64,000 bases of DNA from Pseudomonas cannabina (GTDB taxonomy: Bacteria > Pseudomonadota > Gammaproteobacteria > Pseudomonadales > Pseudomonadaceae): NCBI RefSeq assembly GCF_900100365.1, contig NZ_FNKU01000001.1, positions 2,542,001 through 2,606,000 of the forward strand. The letters are read 5' to 3'. Positions within the stretch are counted from its first letter, which is position 1. Every line of letters begins with the position of its first letter. The position numbers were made by a program, and so were the translations under genes. The notes beneath the pieces are model-generated. The model saw only the letters and a program-made list of their open reading frames with translations, was not told the DNA's origin and did not search any database. This document shows positions 61,439 to 64,000 of the stretch, in pieces.

Positions 61439-61500
61439 GGCAGAACCGTCCGTCTGGTGGCGCGGATGTAAAAGCGGCGAGGCGCGTGATCGAGACGCAT
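61435..61500 (-). CDS. Putative 21-residue leader peptide overlapping the pvdG start
   Basis: ATG at 61500 with a strong, well-spaced AGGAG (61511-61507). It encodes an arginine-rich 21-mer beginning MRLDHAPRRFYIR. Its TGA (61437-61435) overlaps the pvdG ATG as ATGA. It lies downstream of the PvdS box at 61559-61582. No relative is known to me. It may be a coupling device for pvdG translation rather than a functional peptide. Confidence 0.5.
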   Translation of the reverse strand: MRLDHAPRRFYIRATRRTVLP

Positions 61501-61558
61501 GGGGTTCTCCTGAGGTATTCCCTGGCCGCAACCACGGTCGGGCCTGTCACCAATGAGA

Positions 61559-61582
61559 ACGGATGACGTCTGCAAATAATTA
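61559..61582 (-). promoter_or_regulatory. PvdS-type promoter of pvdG-pvdL
   Basis: On the minus strand, TAATT (61582-61578), 16 bases, CGT (61561-61559), continuing TCTCATT as at the first receptor and fpvG. It lies about 60 bases before the short leader ORF and 120 before pvdG. No second box is visible in the pvdG-pvdL gap. Confidence 0.75.
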
Positions 61583-61654
61583 GTGAGGGTGCCCATTGCG
61601 GGCGCGCGGCAGGCAAGCCTGCACTTTTAAAGTGCGCTGATTTACTTTCGCATT

Positions 61655-61683
61655 TGACAATAATTATCATTAAGGCTAATTTG
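61655..61683 (+). promoter_or_regulatory. pvdS promoter with Fur box
   Basis: The -35 is TTGACA (61655-61660), followed by a 17-base spacer and TAATTG as a possible -10 (61678-61683). A Fur box, GACAATAATTATCATTAAG at 61657-61675, covers the -35 and spacer, so iron-loaded Fur should block RNA polymerase. This makes pvdS the iron-sensing entry point of the locus. Confidence 0.82.
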
Positions 61684-61755
61684 TTGCCCCATGTGACGGC
61701 GCTGCTCCTCCCGCAGCCCTCCCCCCCCAATAGACTTTGTAGCAAGGTGAATTCC

Positions 61756-62292
61756 ATGACGGAACACGTATTCACAGGCAAGTGCGACTCACCCTTACTC
61801 CAGGCATTCGTCGACAACTACTTGCTGCTGGTCAAGATCGCGGCGCGCATTGTTGGCTGTCGGTCGCGTGCCGAGGACATCGTGCAGGATGCGTTCTTCA
61901 GATTGCGTTCAGCGCCGCAGGCCACACTGACCTTCAAGGCGCAGCTCAGCTATCTGTTTCAGATCGTGCGCAACCTGGCCATCGATCATTACCGCAAGCA
62001 GGCACTGGAACAGAAATACACCGGCCCCGAGGCCGAGGGGCTGAATGTGGTGATTCAGGGTGCATCGCCAGAAACTTCGCACATCAACTTCTCCAGCCTG
62101 GAGAAAATTGCCGATGCCCTGAGTGAACTGCCACCGCGCACCCGTTATGCGCTCGAGATGTATCGCCTGCATGGCGTGCCACAGAAGGACATCGCCAAGG
62201 AACTAGGCGTGTCGCCGACGCTGGTCAACTTCATGATCCGCGACGCGTTGATTCATTGCCGCAAGGTCAATGGCACTGGAGCTGAAGCCTGA
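61756..62292 (+). CDS. pvdS: PvdS, ECF sigma factor of the iron-starvation class
   Basis: 178 aa from the ATG at 61756 with AAGGTGA upstream. The earlier in-frame ATG at 61654 lies within the promoter. Region 2 is visible as SRAEDIVQDAFFRLRSA and FQIVRNLAIDHYRKQ. Region 4 is LSELPPRTRYALEMYRLHG followed by a helix-turn-helix (PQKDIAKELGVSPTLVNFMI). It directs RNA polymerase to the IS boxes listed in this window. Its activity is normally restrained by the anti-sigma factor FpvR, which is not encoded here. Confidence 0.96.
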   Translation: MTEHVFTGKCDSPLLQAFVDNYLLLVKIAARIVGCRSRAEDIVQDAFFRLRSAPQATLTFKAQLSYLFQIVRNLAIDHYRKQALEQKYTGPEAEGLNVVIQGASPETSHINFSSLEKIADALSELPPRTRYALEMYRLHGVPQKDIAKELGVSPTLVNFMIRDALIHCRKVNGTGAEA

Positions 62293-62313
62293 CGGGGGCG
62301 AACAAGGCAGACG

Positions 62314-62346
62314 AAAAAAATCCGGAGCAATGGCTCCGGATTTTTC
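62314..62346. terminator. Bidirectional terminator between pvdS and the SnoaL-like gene
   Basis: The stem AATCCGGAGC (62319-62328) pairs with GCTCCGGATT (62333-62342), with an A-run before and a T-run after, so it can end transcripts from both convergent genes. Confidence 0.87.
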
Positions 62347-62370
62347 GTTTCGGCCTTTACAGACGCTGGA

Positions 62371-62895
62371 TCAGCGGCTGACCTGATACTCAGGCTGCAC
62401 TTCCGGCATTGCCGAGGAGTGGTGGTTGAGAATCTTCCACTCGTTGCCAATGCGGTGGTAGAGGAACGAATAACGTGCCTGTACCTTGGTTTTCTTGCCA
62501 TCCGGCGCCGTCAGGGTGAAGGTGTAGACGCCATTGTCCGCAGCGGCGTCAGGGCCCAAGCGACGGATCTCGCGGTAGTTGATCTCGCCAATCGGCTTGA
62601 GGGCCAGGAAGTGATCGAAGTAGTCCTTGATCTCTGCCGGAGTGGCGCGCACCTTGTTGGAAACCGTGGGCTGCAGGACCGCGTCTGGCGTGTACAACGA
62701 CGCTACGGTCTGCGAGTTGCCGGTCTGCAGGGCCTTGTTCCAGCGGTCGAACAGACCGGCGATTTCTTTATCGTTCACGTTGTTTGGCGTCTCGGCCACC
62801 ATGCGGTAGGTGTAGCCGGACGGTTCGGCAGCAGCCTGAACCATCGGGGCAGTCACAGCCAGCATCAGGGCCAGGGCGGTCAATTTGGTTTTCAT
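62371..62895 (-). CDS. Exported SnoaL-like (SgcJ/EcaC, NTF2-fold) protein
   Basis: 174 aa with a Sec signal peptide (MKTKLTALALMLAVTAPMVQAAA). The mature part shows the NTF2/SnoaL pattern: EIAGLFDRWNKALQTGN, VASLYTPDAVLQPTVSN, IKDYFDHFL, then beta strands ending in YHRIGNEWKILNHHSS. This is the DUF4440 / CaMKII-association type. The ligand is unknown. It faces pvdS across a shared terminator. No PvdS box is seen upstream, so membership in the pyoverdine regulon is doubtful. Confidence 0.8.
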   Translation of the reverse strand: MKTKLTALALMLAVTAPMVQAAAEPSGYTYRMVAETPNNVNDKEIAGLFDRWNKALQTGNSQTVASLYTPDAVLQPTVSNKVRATPAEIKDYFDHFLALKPIGEINYREIRRLGPDAAADNGVYTFTLTAPDGKKTKVQARYSFLYHRIGNEWKILNHHSSAMPEVQPEYQVSR

Positions 62896-62945
62896 CGCTA
62901 TTCTCCTACGGGGATCTGTTCAGGGATTCAGTGAGGGCTACTTTG

Positions 62946-62966
62946 CCCGCCCCGCCCCGCCCCGCC
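62946..62966. repeat. Short (CCCGC)n simple repeat
   Basis: About four units of CCCGC in the divergent gap upstream of the SnoaL-like gene. It could slip in replication. Confidence 0.7.
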
Positions 62967-62988
62967 ATCGGCCAACCGGGGTTATCTG

Positions 62989-63008
62989 CATCTGCCGATC
63001 GGCAGATG
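62989..63008. promoter_or_regulatory. Perfect 20-bp palindrome between divergent genes, possible operator
   Basis: CATCTGCCGA at 62989-62998 is followed directly by its exact reverse complement, with no spacer. It lies about 90 bases from both divergent start codons (62895 and 63098). The form suits a dimeric regulator. It is shaped somewhat like a LuxR-type box but does not match one I can name. Confidence 0.5.
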
Positions 63009-63097
63009 GGCTTTAACACCTGATACAGTTCTAATGGCGTCACTTCTGTTGCACCCGTGTTGCGCCCGCGCGGCCATCCACCCTCGCTGGAGTCCTT

Positions 63098-64000
63098 ATG
63101 CAAAGCCCACCACACGATCCGGCAAGCGCGCTGGCCATTCGTAATCATTATCGTCAGTCGCAAAGTCGTGCGGCGCGGCTTCGGCTGCTGGTCGATACCG
63201 GTCAGGAACTGACCCAGTTACCGCCCGCAGCCATGCGCCAGCGCGTGTTGCAACGCGCTTGCGCGTTCGTGGCCATGGATCATGGTCTGCTGCTCGAATG
63301 GGAAGCGGACGGCGGCGTGCAGAAAACCGCCAGCCACGGCGGTGAAGAACGCCTGAACACCCTTGAAACGACGGCCGACCCGCTGGCTATCGGCCCGCAA
63401 TGGCTGGAGCGGCCCGGCACCGACATGCCTTGCGTGCTGCTGCTGCCGTTGCGCGGTGCTGAGGACGGCTCGTTCGGTACGCTGTTGCTGGCCAACAGCG
63501 TCGCCATCAGCGCGCCCGACAATGAAGACATCGAGTCGCTGCAACTGCTCGCCACCCTGCTCGCTGCGCACCTGGAAAACAATCGCCTGCTCGACGCGCT
63601 GGTGGCCCGCGAACGAACCATGTCACAGCTGGTTCGCCAACTGTTCACGGCGCAGGAAGACGAACGCAAACGCGTCGCCTACGACCTGCATGACGGCCTG
63701 GCCCAGCCCCTTGCCGGTCTGCACCAGCGCTTGCAGGGTTTTGCCGGTCGCTGCCCGGAGCTGCCTGAACCGCTGAACGCCGATCTGCAAGCCATCCTCA
63801 AACTGGCGCAGCATTGCGTTGGCGAAGGACGGCAACTGATCAGCGGCCTGCGTCCGGCCGTGCTGGATGACTTCGGGCTGTGGCAGGCCGTCGACAAAGA
63901 AGCCGATCGCCTGCGTGAAGCCGGAATCGTCGTGCAATGGGCCTCGCGCTCGCTGGTGCGCCTGCCCAGTCACCTGGAGATCGCACTGTTTCGCATCGCT
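63098..64000 (+). CDS. NarL-family sensor histidine kinase, N-terminal part (runs off the window)
   Basis: 301 codons are visible, with no stop before the window edge. Start ATG at 63098 (MQSPPHDPASALAIRN). Residues about 40-165 form a GAF-like domain (RACAFVAMDHGLLLEWE, CVLLLPLRGAEDGSFGTLLLANS). The HisKA_3 dimerisation segment follows, with phospho-acceptor H198 in DERKRVAYDLHDGLAQPLAG. LISGLRPAVLDDFGL is typical of this family. The ATPase domain lies beyond the end. No transmembrane segment is visible, so it is probably cytoplasmic. A LuxR-type response regulator is expected downstream. Confidence 0.88.
   Translation, partial: MQSPPHDPASALAIRNHYRQSQSRAARLRLLVDTGQELTQLPPAAMRQRVLQRACAFVAMDHGLLLEWEADGGVQKTASHGGEERLNTLETTADPLAIGPQWLERPGTDMPCVLLLPLRGAEDGSFGTLLLANSVAISAPDNEDIESLQLLATLLAAHLENNRLLDALVARERTMSQLVRQLFTAQEDERKRVAYDLHDGLAQPLAGLHQRLQGFAGRCPELPEPLNADLQAILKLAQHCVGEGRQLISGLRPAVLDDFGLWQAVDKEADRLREAGIVVQWASRSLVRLPSHLEIALFRIA

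Overview
The window is a nearly complete pyoverdine (fluorescent siderophore) locus from a Pseudomonas of the P. syringae group. The adenylation-domain specificity residues read as chromophore, Lys, Asp, Thr, Thr, Ser, Asp, Ser, with epimerase domains after both Asp modules and a stand-alone aspartyl hydroxylase. This matches the known P. syringae pyoverdine side chain (Lys-OHAsp-Thr-Thr-Ser-OHAsp-Ser). The high GC content, the paired REP elements with GTGGGAGCG ends and the gene order support the same assignment.

Layout. 1-5.4 kb (+): periplasmic maturation and export genes pvdM, pvdN, pvdO and pvdE. 5.5-10.5 kb (+): two tandem FpvA-type TonB-dependent receptors, only the second of which has a signalling domain. 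10.8-37.4 kb (-): four side-chain NRPS genes, transcribed from 37.4 kb downwards (I: Lys; II: D-Asp, Thr; III: Thr, Ser; IV: D-Asp, Ser, thioesterase). 38.0-39.0 kb (-): SyrP-like aspartyl beta-hydroxylase. 39.3-45.6 kb (+): fpvGHJK-fpvCDEF, the periplasmic iron-release and uptake operon. 45.7-61.4 kb (-): an MbtH-like protein, pvdH (diaminobutyrate synthesis), pvdL (chromophore NRPS) and pvdG (thioesterase). 61.7-62.3 kb (+): pvdS, the ECF sigma factor, behind a Fur-box promoter. The window ends with a SnoaL-like exported protein and the start of a NarL-type sensor kinase.

How it works together. Fur derepression yields PvdS. PvdS reads the IS-box promoters (TAAAT or TAATT, N15-16, CGT) found here before the first receptor, NRPS I, the hydroxylase, fpvG (weaker match), mbtH, pvdH and pvdG-pvdL. 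PvdH supplies Dab, PvdL builds the acylated Glu-D-Tyr-Dab precursor, NRPS I-IV add seven residues, PvdE exports the precursor to the periplasm, and PvdM/N/O mature it. The FpvA receptors and FpvC-K recover the iron.

Main anomalies. (1) A roughly 100-bp MITE-like element with inverted ends interrupts the 3' end of NRPS III. It truncates the last carrier domain, and deleting 103 bp in silico restores a perfect C-terminus ending one base before the NRPS IV start. (2) A whole REP doublet lies in frame inside the first adenylation domain of NRPS II. (3) Members of a second repeat family supply the stop codons of NRPS IV and fpvF. (4) A 21-codon ORF with a strong Shine-Dalgarno overlaps the start of pvdG. 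From (1) I infer that this strain may make little or no pyoverdine, which the sequence alone cannot prove.
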